Part shown: in pieces, positions 15,951-24,835 of the stretch
How the letters are laid out: the number at the start of each line of letters is the position of its first letter
Numbering within the stretch: position 1 is the stretch's first letter
Source of the DNA: JBPCRW01 sp050996405
GTDB taxonomy: Bacteria > Acidobacteriota > Blastocatellia > Pyrinomonadales > Pyrinomonadaceae
NCBI GenBank assembly: GCA_050996405.1
Contig: JBPCRW010000188.1
Coordinates: 1-47,069, forward strand
Length of the DNA stretch: 47,069 nt
Direction of reading: 5' to 3'
Translations under genes and position numbers: made by a program
The notes under the pieces: model-generated
The model's input: only the letters and a program-made list of their open reading frames with translations
Told to the model about the DNA's origin: nothing
Database searches by the model: none

Positions 15951-18900
15951 TCAGCCTGTCGAAAAATTTGATTTGCCGTGAATCTCCTGCAAACTTCTGA
16001 CCGTTATTTCCGCCTGTGATTTTTTCGTCGCAATCGCTTCAATCAACGCTTCCGCGCCCGTGATAGTTGTAACTGCCGGAACGTTAAATTGAAGCGCGGA
16101 TTTGCGAATCGACTGTTCATCGTAGTGCGAAGTTCTGCCCAAAGGCGTGTTGATAATCAGGGCGATTTCGTTTTGTTTGATATAATCGGCGATGTTCGGG
16201 CGACCTTCGTTGACTTTGAAAACGGTTTCGCAATTTAAGCCGACTTCTTTTAAACGATTCGCCGTGCCGTAAGTGGCGATTAAATCGAAGCCGAGTTTAT
16301 CCAAACGCCGCGCTAAAATGACGGCTTGACCTTTGTCGGAATCGTTGACGGAAATAAACGCTTTGCCGCGCATCGGCAAAACTAAACCCGCGCCTTCCAT
16401 TGCTTTGCCGTAGGCTTCGCCAAAAGTTTCGCCAACGCCCATCACTTCGCCCGTCGAGTGCATTTCCGGTCCGAGAATCGGGTCAACTCCGGCAAATTTT
16501 TTGAACGGAAAGACGGGCGATTTGACAAAGATTTTCGGAACGTTTAGGGCTTCCGGTAAATTAAAATCCGCTAATTTTTTATCGCCAGCCATTATTAAAG
16601 CAGCGATTTTAGCGAGCGGAACGCCAGTCGCTTTTGCCACAAACGGAACGGTTCGAGACGCGCGAGGATTGACTTCAATCACATAAACGCGGTCGTCTTT
16701 TATCGCCAATTGCAGATTCATCAAACCGACAACTTTTAACGCTTTCGCTAGGTTTCGCGTGTAATGTTTTATCGTTTCAAGATGTTCGGCGGCGATTTTC
16801 TGCGCGGGCAAAACCGACGACGAATCGCCCGAATGAATTCCGGCTTCTTCGATATGTTCCTGAATTCCGCAAATGACAACCGCCGTTTCGTCCGCCAAAG
16901 CATCAACATCAATTTCGACGGCGCGTTCTAAAAATTTATCAATCAAAATCGGCTTTTCCGGCGAAGCGTCAATCGCGGTTCGCATATATTCGTCCAGAGT
17001 CTGTTCGTCATAAACAATCGCCATTGCGCGTCCGCCCAAAACAAAACTCGGACGCACGACAACCGGATAACCAATTTTTCCGGCAATAGTTTTCGCTTCT
17101 CCGGCGGAAATTGCCGCGCCGTTTTCGGGCGAAGGAATTTTCAATTCGTCGAGCAGCGCGCCGAAGCGTTTTCTATCTTCCGCCAAGCCAATCGAATCCG
17201 AAGAAGTTCCGATTATCGGCACTCCGGCGTTGTGCAGTCTGTCGGCTAAATTCAGAGGCGTTTGCCCGCCGAATTGAACAATCACGCCTTCGGGATTTTC
17301 CGTTTCGACGATGTTCATCACGTCTTCAAACGTCAAAGGCTCGAAATACAATCTGTCCGAAGTGTCATAATCGGTGGAAACGGTTTCGGGATTGCAGTTG
17401 ACCATAATCGTTTCAAAATCCGCGTCGCGCAAGGCAAACGCGGCGTGGCAGCAGCAGTAATCAAACTCGATTCCCTGCCCGATGCGGTTCGGACCCGAAC
17501 CCAAAATCATAATTTTTCTTCTATCGGTTGGTTCGGCTTCGCATTCTTCTTCGTAGGTCGAATAAAGATACGGCGTGAAGGATTCAAACTCCGCGCCGCA
17601 GGTGTCAACCCGTTTATAAACCGGCGCGATATTCAAATCTTTGCGGCGTTCGCGGACATCGTTTTCCGTCGAATTGGTCAGATAAGAAATGCGCCTGTCG
17701 GATAAAGCAAATTCTTTTGCGTAGCGCAAAATTTCGCCCGGCACGTCCGTTAAATTTCGCCCGTCAATCCGCGCCTGAAGCTGCATAACTTCCTGCAACT
17801 GTTCCAAAAACCAGGGGTCGATTTTCGTCAAACGGTGAATTTCCTCAATCGAATAACCGTTTCTGAGCGCGTAAGTGATATAAGAAAATCTGTTTGAATT
17901 AGGACGCGCCAGTTTGCGCTGCAAAACGTGGTCGGGAATGCCTTCGAGCCGCAAAGGTTTGACCGCTTCGAGCGAGCGCAAGCCTTTGAAAAGCGATTCT
18001 TTGAACGTGCGACCAATCGCCATCACTTCGCCGACGGATTTCATCTGCGTTCCCAAAACGTCTTCCGCGCCGGGAAATTTCTCGAACGCCCATTTCGGGA
18101 TTTTTGTCACGACGTAATCAATCGTCGGCTCAAAACTCGCCGGAGTTTTCTTTGTAATGTCGTTCGGAATTTCGTCGAGTGTGTAACCGACGGCAAGTTT
18201 TGCCGCGATTTTCGCAATCGGAAAACCCGTCGCTTTTGACGCAAGCGCGGAACTTCGGGAAACGCGCGGGTTCATTTCGATTATTCTGACATCGCCATTT
18301 TGCGGGTTGACGGCAAATTGAATGTTCGAGCCTCCGGTTTCCACGCCGACTTTGCGGATGCAGGCGATAGACATATCTCGAAGCCTTTGATATTCGACAT
18401 CGGTCAAAGTCTGCGCGGGCGCGACCGTTATCGAATCGCCGGTGTGAACGCCCATCGGGTCAAAATGTTCAATCGAACAAATGATAACGACGTTATCGTT
18501 TAAATCGCGCATTACTTCGAGTTCGTATTCCTTCCAGCCTAAAATTGATTCTTCGATTAAAACCTGCGAAATCGGCGACGCGGCTAAACCGTTTTTGGCA
18601 ATTTCCTCAAATTCTTCGGGATTAAAAGCGACACCGCCGCCCGTTCCGCCCAAAGTAAAACTCGGTCTGACGATTGCCGGATACGCGGTCGTTTCGACAA
18701 TTTTTCGCGCTTCTTCCCAGTTGTGCGCGAATCCGCCTTTGGCGGACGGAATGCCGATTTCGTCCATCGCTTTTTTAAAAAGCTCGCGGTCTTCGCCGAT
18801 TTTGATTGACTCGACATTCGCGCCGACAAGTTTTACATCAAATTTATCCAAAATACCTTTTTCGTATAAATCAACCGCCAGATTCAGCGCGGTTTGTCCG

Positions 18901-19172
18901 CCGACGGTCGGAAGCAGCGCGTCCGGCTTTTCGCGTTCGATAATCGCCGAAACCGTTTCGAGCGTTAAAGGTTCGATATATGTTTTGTCGGCAATTTCGG
19001 GGTCGGTCATAATCGTCGCCGGATTGGAATTGACTAAAACGACTTCAAAACCTTCTTCTTTAAGAGCGCGGCACGCCTGCGTTCCCGAATAATCGAACTC
19101 GCACCCCTGACCGATGACAATCGGACCCGAACCGATGATTAAAATTTTTTGAATGTCTGTTCTTTTTGGCAT
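15951..19172 (-). CDS. carB: Carbamoyl-phosphate synthase large subunit
   Basis: A 1073-aa enzyme, the same length as E. coli CarB. It makes carbamoyl phosphate from ammonia (from glutamine via CarA), bicarbonate and 2 ATP, for arginine and pyrimidine synthesis. Two homologous ATP-grasp halves are seen, each opening with a PreATP-grasp motif (ILIIGSGPIVIGQGCEFDY and IMILGSGPNRIGQGIEFDY). The C-terminal MGS-like allosteric domain (ILARRLDKLGFDLIATYGT then NTPLGR) is complete. A longer frame opens at an ATG at 19229, but that stretch contains the murB terminator and a TATAAT box, so 19172 is the true start. carA is not in the window. Confidence 0.97.
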   Translation of the reverse strand: MPKRTDIQKILIIGSGPIVIGQGCEFDYSGTQACRALKEEGFEVVLVNSNPATIMTDPEIADKTYIEPLTLETVSAIIEREKPDALLPTVGGQTALNLAVDLYEKGILDKFDVKLVGANVESIKIGEDRELFKKAMDEIGIPSAKGGFAHNWEEARKIVETTAYPAIVRPSFTLGGTGGGVAFNPEEFEEIAKNGLAASPISQVLIEESILGWKEYELEVMRDLNDNVVIICSIEHFDPMGVHTGDSITVAPAQTLTDVEYQRLRDMSIACIRKVGVETGGSNIQFAVNPQNGDVRIIEMNPRVSRSSALASKATGFPIAKIAAKLAVGYTLDEIPNDITKKTPASFEPTIDYVVTKIPKWAFEKFPGAEDVLGTQMKSVGEVMAIGRTFKESLFKGLRSLEAVKPLRLEGIPDHVLQRKLARPNSNRFSYITYALRNGYSIEEIHRLTKIDPWFLEQLQEVMQLQARIDGRNLTDVPGEILRYAKEFALSDRRISYLTNSTENDVRERRKDLNIAPVYKRVDTCGAEFESFTPYLYSTYEEECEAEPTDRRKIMILGSGPNRIGQGIEFDYCCCHAAFALRDADFETIMVNCNPETVSTDYDTSDRLYFEPLTFEDVMNIVETENPEGVIVQFGGQTPLNLADRLHNAGVPIIGTSSDSIGLAEDRKRFGALLDELKIPSPENGAAISAGEAKTIAGKIGYPVVVRPSFVLGGRAMAIVYDEQTLDEYMRTAIDASPEKPILIDKFLERAVEIDVDALADETAVVICGIQEHIEEAGIHSGDSSSVLPAQKIAAEHLETIKHYTRNLAKALKVVGLMNLQLAIKDDRVYVIEVNPRASRTVPFVAKATGVPLAKIAALIMAGDKKLADFNLPEALNVPKIFVKSPVFPFKKFAGVDPILGPEMHSTGEVMGVGETFGEAYGKAMEGAGLVLPMRGKAFISVNDSDKGQAVILARRLDKLGFDLIATYGTANRLKEVGLNCETVFKVNEGRPNIADYIKQNEIALIINTPLGRTSHYDEQSIRKSALQFNVPAVTTITGAEALIEAIATKKSQAEITVRSLQEIHGKSNFSTG

Positions 19173-19187
19173 AGCTTTGAATTTTCG

Positions 19188-19193
19188 ATTATA
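19188..19193 (-). promoter_or_regulatory. carB -10 box, almost leaderless
   Basis: On the minus strand TATAAT lies immediately after the T-run of the murB terminator and 15 nt before the carB ATG. Transcription starting about 7 nt past the box would leave a 5' leader of about 9 nt with no Shine-Dalgarno. No consensus -35 is evident because that position falls in the terminator hairpin. Confidence 0.55.
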
Positions 19194-19224
19194 CAAAAAA
19201 AACGCGGCTTTTCTTACCGCGTTT
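19194..19224 (-). terminator. Intrinsic terminator of murB
   Basis: On the minus strand AACGCGG and CCGCGTT form a 7-bp stem with a 9-nt loop, followed by eight T residues. It begins 2 nt after the murB stop codon and runs directly into the carB promoter. Confidence 0.88.
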
Positions 19225-19225
19225 A

Positions 19226-20302
19226 TCAATTTTTTCCGAATCCGACGAAAACAGGTTCGGGTTTTAACTCGATATTGAATCTCTCTTTTACTTTCGCTTG
19301 AATCTCGTCTTTCAAATTTAAAATATCTCTTGCCGTCGCGTCGCCTAAATTGACGATTGCCAGAGTGTGTCTGGTCGAGATTCCGGCGTTTCCGAGTTTA
19401 AAACCCTTGTGAAATCCGCTTTGTTCAATCAGCCACGCGGCGGGAATTTTTACCGTTTTTTCGTCAACTTTAAATTGCGGAACTTTTTCGATTTTTAAAC
19501 TTTCCGCCTTTTCTACAACTTCCGCGAACTTTTCGTTTGTGACAATCGGATTTTTAAAAAACGAACCCGCGCTTTTTGAATTCGGGTCGCTCTTACGAAT
19601 AATCATTGATTTGGCGCGGCGAATTTTGAGAACGGCGGCGCGCGTTTCTTTTAACGTCGGCGTTCGCTCGCCGAAAAATTCGCGCAAATCTCGATAAACA
19701 ATTTTCGGCGCGCCGTTTTGCTTCAAAACGAAAACTACATATAAAACGATGTAGCGATTTTTCTCCGTCGTGTTGAAAATGCTCGCGCGATACGAGAATT
19801 GACAGTCGGCGTTTCGCATTTCAAAAACTTCTCCGGTTTTTCTATCCAGCACGGAGACGACCAAAATCGTTTCCGAAACTTCCTGCCCGTAAGCCCCGAC
19901 GTTCTGAATGGGAGTCGCGCCGACAAGTCCCGGAATGCCGCTTAAACATTCGAGTCCGGCAAGATTTCTATTCACGCAAAATGTGACGAACCTGTCCCAA
20001 TCTACGCCCGCGTCAACTCTGATGAAAACGTTTCCGTATCTTTCGATTACGGTTGCGATGCGCCCGCGATTGATATGCAGAACAAGCCCGTCAAAGCCGT
20101 CGTCGGAAATTAAAACGTTGCTACCGCCGCCGAGAATAAAAAGCGGCAAATTATTTTTTTCGGCAAATTCGACGGCTTCGATTATTTCATCCCGCGTTTT
20201 CGCTTCGACAAAAAAACGCGCCGCGCCGCCGACTTTTAGAGTGGTCAGCGGCGCAAGCGGAATATTTTCCTGAAGTAACAATTTCGTTTGTAATTTCGTC
20301 AA
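19226..20302 (-). CDS. murB: UDP-N-acetylenolpyruvoylglucosamine reductase
   Basis: A 358-aa FAD enzyme that reduces enolpyruvyl-UDP-GlcNAc to UDP-MurNAc with NADPH in peptidoglycan synthesis. The FAD-binding loop ILGGGSNVLISDDGF is at about 56-70, and GATPIQNVGAYGQEV (about 127-141) contacts FAD and substrate. The YRASIFN segment and SAGSFFKNP (catalytic Ser near residue 247) follow, then the C-terminal Glu in IELKPEPVF. The split of the substrate-binding domain resembles the type I (E. coli) enzyme. It lies between the TPR gene upstream and its own terminator downstream; no other mur genes are adjacent. Confidence 0.95.
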   Translation of the reverse strand: MTKLQTKLLLQENIPLAPLTTLKVGGAARFFVEAKTRDEIIEAVEFAEKNNLPLFILGGGSNVLISDDGFDGLVLHINRGRIATVIERYGNVFIRVDAGVDWDRFVTFCVNRNLAGLECLSGIPGLVGATPIQNVGAYGQEVSETILVVSVLDRKTGEVFEMRNADCQFSYRASIFNTTEKNRYIVLYVVFVLKQNGAPKIVYRDLREFFGERTPTLKETRAAVLKIRRAKSMIIRKSDPNSKSAGSFFKNPIVTNEKFAEVVEKAESLKIEKVPQFKVDEKTVKIPAAWLIEQSGFHKGFKLGNAGISTRHTLAIVNLGDATARDILNLKDEIQAKVKERFNIELKPEPVFVGFGKN

Positions 20303-20322
20303 AACCGGATTTCCCCCGATAT

Positions 20323-22248
20323 TTAAAAAGGCAATTTCGGCAGTTTGTTAATCGGATTTTTCTGCTGAACTTTGTTTTTCACGTCATTTGCGGGATTCGT
20401 CAAAACCGCTCCTTTGATAATCAAATCGAGGTCTCTCGAAAGCCCTCCGGCATTGAGTTTTTTAAGTTTTTCCTGCGCCTTTTTCGCTTCTTTAATATTG
20501 CCGCGACGATATTCCGCTTCGCCCAGATTATACCAGCCGGGCGCGAAATTATCGTCGAGTTGCGTGGCGCGTTTGAAATAGCGGACGGCGTTTTCAAGGT
20601 CGTTAAGCTGACGATACGCCAGTCCGAGTTCGTTGTTTGCCGGAATCCAGTCTTCTTTTAACTCGACGGCAACTTTCAGGGCGGCGACCGCGCCTTGAAA
20701 ATCGCCCAAATCGGTTGAAGTAACGCCCAGATTTAAAAAGGCGGCGCGGTATTTCGGATTCAATTCCGTCGCTTTCTGCAAAGCGATTTTGCCAAGCTGC
20801 AATTTCGATTTGGCGGCGGCATCGTCCTTTTTCACTCGCGTATCGAGTTGCGCGGCGTTGTAATAAGCCCAGCCGAGATTCGTGTAATCCGCCGCGTCCG
20901 GGTTTATACTGACGGCGATGTTTAATTTTTCGATAGCCAGATTAAATTTCGCTACATGCGCCAGACAATACGCCCAGTTGCTGTAAAGGTCGGCATCGTT
21001 TTTGATGGTCAGCGCGGCAATTTCATATTTACTGTTGGCAAGCGCGAAATTCTCGGCGCGTGTTGCCGGAACTGTGGAATTCATCGCTAATCGACGATAA
21101 GTTTCGGCTAAATTGTAATATGCCTGACCGTAATCGTTTTTGAGTTTGATAACTTTATTGTAATCGTCCGCCGCCGCTTCGTAATTTCCCTGATTGTAAT
21201 TTGCCACGCCCATATCAAACCACGCTTCGACATAATTCGGGTTGATGGCGACGGCTTTATTGTATTCGGCGATTGCGTCCGGCTTACGATTGTCCAGACG
21301 ATCGTAAGTTGCGCCCAAATAATAGTGCGCTTCGGCTGAATCCGGTCGAACTTTAACCGTCTGATTCAGCGCGGAAATCGCTTCGTCATTGTTATTTTGC
21401 TTAAAGCGCACCAGACCGAGATAATACCGCGCGTCCGCATCGTCCGCGTTTGCCGCCGACGCTTTGGATAAATAATTATCCGCCTGCGCGATTTCGCCTT
21501 TTTGATAATACAAAATTCCGAGCGGCGCGTAAATTTCCGTTAAATTTGGATTTAACGAAATGGCTTTTTCGTAATTCGTCAGAGCCTTATCGCCGTCTTT
21601 CGCCGCGTCGTAAGCATCGCCGAGTCCGGCGTAGGCGGCGGCGTTTTTATCGTTTAACTGGACGGCTTGCAGATACAGCGGAATCGCGGCGGCGGGAGAA
21701 TTTTTTTCGGATGCGTCATCCGCCTGGCGCGTGTAGGCTTCGCTCAAACCGAGTTTGGCGTTGGTGTTTTTCGGATTAAATTCGAGCGCGACTTTAAAAT
21801 CTTCGACGGCTTTATCGAAATCGTTTCTGTCCAGATAAGTTTCCGCCGCGCCAGCCGCCATCAGCGAATTTTGTTCGTCGGAAACTCTCGCCGGTTGATT
21901 GATTTTCCGCCCGCCGTTATTTCTGGGCGTTTTGTTGACGGCAACCGTGTTCGGGTCAACCGGCTTGGTTCGCGTGCGCTGCGTTTTGGCGACCGTATTT
22001 GCCTGCACAAATAATTTCCTGCGCATTTCCCTGCGTTGCGCGTCTGTTCTGCTCACCGAATTGTTGCGAAAAGCCGCTTTGGTCTGCGCCGCTTTTCTTG
22101 ACTGGCGAAAAACGAAGACGCTCGAACCGCCCGAAATATCTTCGGAAGTGACAATATCCTGCGCTTTAACGGGAAGGCTGCCCGCCAAAAGTGTCCAGAT
22201 GATAAATGTCGAAAAAATCGCTTGCTTCCACTGTTTTCTCACGCTCAT
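20323..22248 (-). CDS. Secreted TPR-repeat protein
   Basis: A 641-aa exported protein. The signal peptide MSVRKQWKQAIFSTF continues to about residue 30 (SLPVKAQ). After an Arg/Asn-rich linker come about twelve TPR units from residue 125 to 600, with typical 34-residue pattern motifs such as AYAGLGDAYDAAKDGDKAL and AWFDMGVANYNQGNYEAA. It is probably a periplasmic scaffold; partners are unknown. The start at 22248 is chosen because of a GAGAGG ribosome site 7 nt upstream and the signal peptide; the frame upstream to 22311 adds a non-signal extension. It ends 20 nt before murB, so the pair may be an operon. Confidence 0.82.
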   Translation of the reverse strand: MSVRKQWKQAIFSTFIIWTLLAGSLPVKAQDIVTSEDISGGSSVFVFRQSRKAAQTKAAFRNNSVSRTDAQRREMRRKLFVQANTVAKTQRTRTKPVDPNTVAVNKTPRNNGGRKINQPARVSDEQNSLMAAGAAETYLDRNDFDKAVEDFKVALEFNPKNTNAKLGLSEAYTRQADDASEKNSPAAAIPLYLQAVQLNDKNAAAYAGLGDAYDAAKDGDKALTNYEKAISLNPNLTEIYAPLGILYYQKGEIAQADNYLSKASAANADDADARYYLGLVRFKQNNNDEAISALNQTVKVRPDSAEAHYYLGATYDRLDNRKPDAIAEYNKAVAINPNYVEAWFDMGVANYNQGNYEAAADDYNKVIKLKNDYGQAYYNLAETYRRLAMNSTVPATRAENFALANSKYEIAALTIKNDADLYSNWAYCLAHVAKFNLAIEKLNIAVSINPDAADYTNLGWAYYNAAQLDTRVKKDDAAAKSKLQLGKIALQKATELNPKYRAAFLNLGVTSTDLGDFQGAVAALKVAVELKEDWIPANNELGLAYRQLNDLENAVRYFKRATQLDDNFAPGWYNLGEAEYRRGNIKEAKKAQEKLKKLNAGGLSRDLDLIIKGAVLTNPANDVKNKVQQKNPINKLPKLPF

Positions 22249-22440
22249 GACAAACCTCTCGCTTTCACAGAAAATTGTTTTGTATTTTACTCCGCTTTTC
22301 TGTTCGTGCAAACCTTTATTCGCCCGTTTTGACAGTAATTGACGCTTTTTCCGTTTTCTTTTGCCTTCGCGCCGCGCCGGATAATTCTACTTGCTATCTT
22401 TCAAACACTCGTCTAAATTAAACTTTACCAATTATTCTAA

Positions 22441-22504
22441 GACTAAAGTCCAGAGTTTAAAGCCGCAAAGACTTTGGACTTCGGACTCTGAACTTTGGAC
22501 TTTT
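22441..22504. repeat. Heptamer inverted array (TTGGACT family)
   Basis: Left arm 22445-22462 and right arm 22472-22503 are complementary. The right arm is four near-identical heptamers of TTGGACT type. It sits immediately before the ribosome site of the EF-G-like gene. The same family occurs inside pyrF at 33447-33481. Confidence 0.8.
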
Positions 22505-22528
22505 TATAAAAGGAGATTTTTGCCGTCT

Positions 22529-24631
22529 ATGAAAGCATTTACAACCGAAAATATTCGTAATGTCGCGGTCATCGGACACGGCGACGCGGGTAAAACCCAG
22601 CTTGTCTCGTCCTTACTGCACGTTTCGGGAGCGACCACCCGTTGGGGAAAAGTTGCCGAAGGCACGACCGTCACCGATTACGACGAAGATTCAATCGAGC
22701 GAAAAGTTTCGCTGAACAATAATTTCGCGCATCTCGAATACAAGGACACGAAAATAAATTTGATTGACACGCCCGGTTACGCCGCGTTTGTGACGCACGC
22801 GCGTCCAGCTTTGCGCGTCGCCGATTGCGCTTTAGTTGTGGTTGACGGCGTGAACGGTATCGAAGTTCAAACCGAAAAAACCTGGCAATACGCCAACGAA
22901 TTTCTGCTGCCGCGTTTGATGGTCATCAACAAAATGGACAAGGAACGCGCCGATTTCGGTCACGCGCTCGATACCGCGACGCAGAGTTTCGCGCGTTCAA
23001 TCGTGCCTTTTACATTGCCAATCGGACAGGAAGCCGATTTCAAAGGCGTGGTTGATGTCGTTCATCAAAAGGCTTATGAATTTGACGTTCACGGCAAAGC
23101 AAAAGAAATTCCGATTCCCGACGAAGGGCGCGAAGTTTTCGACAAAACGCACGAAAGATTGATTGAAATCGTCGCCGAATCAGACGACGCGCTGCTGGAA
23201 AAATATTTTGAAAACGGCAGCTTGGACGACGAAGACGTTTATCCGAATCTTTCAAAAGCGATTGCCGCCAGCAAACTTTGCCCCGTCTATGCGGTATCAA
23301 GCGAAACGCTCGTCGGACTTTCGATTTTGCTCGACCATCTTGTCGAATTCGCGCCGAATCCCGCGACTCACGAAGCCGAACACGGTTTTAAAGACGCGGA
23401 ACAAACCGAACAAATAGCGCGAAAATATTCTGCAAACGAACCATTTTCGGCGTATGTTTTTCGCACGATTGCCGACCCGTTCGCGGGCAGAATCAACGTC
23501 ATAAAAGTCGTTTCGGGAAAAATCGCATCGGACGCGACCGTTTTTAATTCTTCGCGCGACACTTCCGAAAGACTCGGCGCGCTGCACGTTATTCAAGGCA
23601 AAACTCTGGACAAAGTGAACGAAGCGCAAACGGGTGACATTATCGCCGTCGTCAAATTGCGAGACACGCAAACCGGCGATACTTTAACAGATAAAGCGAA
23701 TTCAATTGTCTATCCGAAGGTCGAATATCCCGAAGCCGCAATTTCGTTCGCTATTGAGCCGAAATCACGCGCCGACGAAGAAAAAATTTCCGCCGCGCTG
23801 CACAAAATTTTAGAAGAAGACCCAAGCCTGCGTTTCGACCGCGACGCGCAAACCAAAGAATTTATTTTGTCCGGTTCGGGTCAGCTTCATATCGAAACGG
23901 TAGTTGATAAATTAAATAAACGTTATCACGTCGAAGTCGCCTTGCATCCGCCGAAAGTTCCATATAAGGAAACGATTACGCAGCAGGTCGAAGTGCAGGG
24001 ACGACATAAAAAACAATCCGGCGGGCGCGGGCAGTTCGGCGACTGCAAATGTGTTTTTGAACCTTTGACGCGCGGCGCGGGTTTTGAATGGGTTGATAAA
24101 ATTTTCGGCGGCGCGGTGCCGCAGAATTTTCGTCCCGCGATTGAAAAAGGAATCGTCGAAGCGGCGCAAACGGGCGCGATTGCGGGTTATCCGCTCGTAG
24201 ATTTCAAAGTGACGCTCGTTGACGGCAGTTATCACACGGTTGATTCAGACGAACACAGTTTCCGCGCCGCAGGTAGAAGAGCGTTTCGCGCGGCGATGGA
24301 AAAAGCGCATCCGACTTTGCTCGAACCGATTATGGATGTCGAAGTTTTCTGTCCGCAGGAAGTTTCGGGCGATATTATGGGCGACCTGAATTCGCGGCGC
24401 GGGCGCGTCGGCGGAATGGATATGCGCGGCAAACAGCAAGTCATCAAAGCGCAAGTTCCGCTCTCGGAAATGCTCGATTATCAGTCAAAACTCAATTCCG
24501 TGACGCAGGCGCGCGGCTCGTATCATATGCAGTTTTCGCACTACGACCCGATGCCGCATAACCTATCGCAAAAAGTGATTGACGAAGCGCGCGCGGCAGG
24601 CAGAATCAGAATTCACGAAGAGGACGAATAA
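22529..24631 (+). CDS. Elongation factor G paralogue
   Basis: A 700-aa translational GTPase. G1 is GHGDAGKT (about 15-22), G3 is DTPGYAAFV (about 81-89) and G4 is NKMDKERADF. The G' subdomain, domain II (EPFSAYVFRTIADPFAGRI), domain III (SGSGQLHIETVVDKL), domain IV (GGRGQFGDCKCVF) and domain V (MGDLNSRRGRVGGM) are all present, so it is full length. The G1 loop is GHGDAGKTQ rather than the AHIDAGKTT of canonical EF-G, marking it as an EF-G2-type paralogue rather than the main FusA. The frame extends to 22391, but that part is repeat DNA. ATG 22529 is used; TTG at 22520, closer to AGGAG at 22511, is also possible. Confidence 0.88.
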   Translation: MKAFTTENIRNVAVIGHGDAGKTQLVSSLLHVSGATTRWGKVAEGTTVTDYDEDSIERKVSLNNNFAHLEYKDTKINLIDTPGYAAFVTHARPALRVADCALVVVDGVNGIEVQTEKTWQYANEFLLPRLMVINKMDKERADFGHALDTATQSFARSIVPFTLPIGQEADFKGVVDVVHQKAYEFDVHGKAKEIPIPDEGREVFDKTHERLIEIVAESDDALLEKYFENGSLDDEDVYPNLSKAIAASKLCPVYAVSSETLVGLSILLDHLVEFAPNPATHEAEHGFKDAEQTEQIARKYSANEPFSAYVFRTIADPFAGRINVIKVVSGKIASDATVFNSSRDTSERLGALHVIQGKTLDKVNEAQTGDIIAVVKLRDTQTGDTLTDKANSIVYPKVEYPEAAISFAIEPKSRADEEKISAALHKILEEDPSLRFDRDAQTKEFILSGSGQLHIETVVDKLNKRYHVEVALHPPKVPYKETITQQVEVQGRHKKQSGGRGQFGDCKCVFEPLTRGAGFEWVDKIFGGAVPQNFRPAIEKGIVEAAQTGAIAGYPLVDFKVTLVDGSYHTVDSDEHSFRAAGRRAFRAAMEKAHPTLLEPIMDVEVFCPQEVSGDIMGDLNSRRGRVGGMDMRGKQQVIKAQVPLSEMLDYQSKLNSVTQARGSYHMQFSHYDPMPHNLSQKVIDEARAAGRIRIHEEDE

Positions 24632-24652
24632 ATTTAACGCTCCGTTCGGCTA

Positions 24653-24687
24653 AAAGCGGCATCGCAATTATAAAGCGGTGTCGCTTT
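24653..24687 (+). terminator. Hairpin after the EF-G-like gene
   Basis: Arms AAAGCGGCATCGC (24653-24665) and GCGGTGTCGCTTT (24675-24687) pair with two mismatches, followed by GATTTTATAAAG. The T-tract is poor, so termination may be partial. Confidence 0.5.
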
Positions 24688-24835
24688 GATTTTATAAAGA
24701 CATTCAATTACGTTTATCCCGAACGCTTCACGGCTCGGAGATTTGAAATCATAAAAGTCAAATTTCGCAGGTTGAAAGAACGGATTATTTTAAAATGATT
24801 TTAGGAACAATCGGGCTTTTTAAGGCAATCAAACA

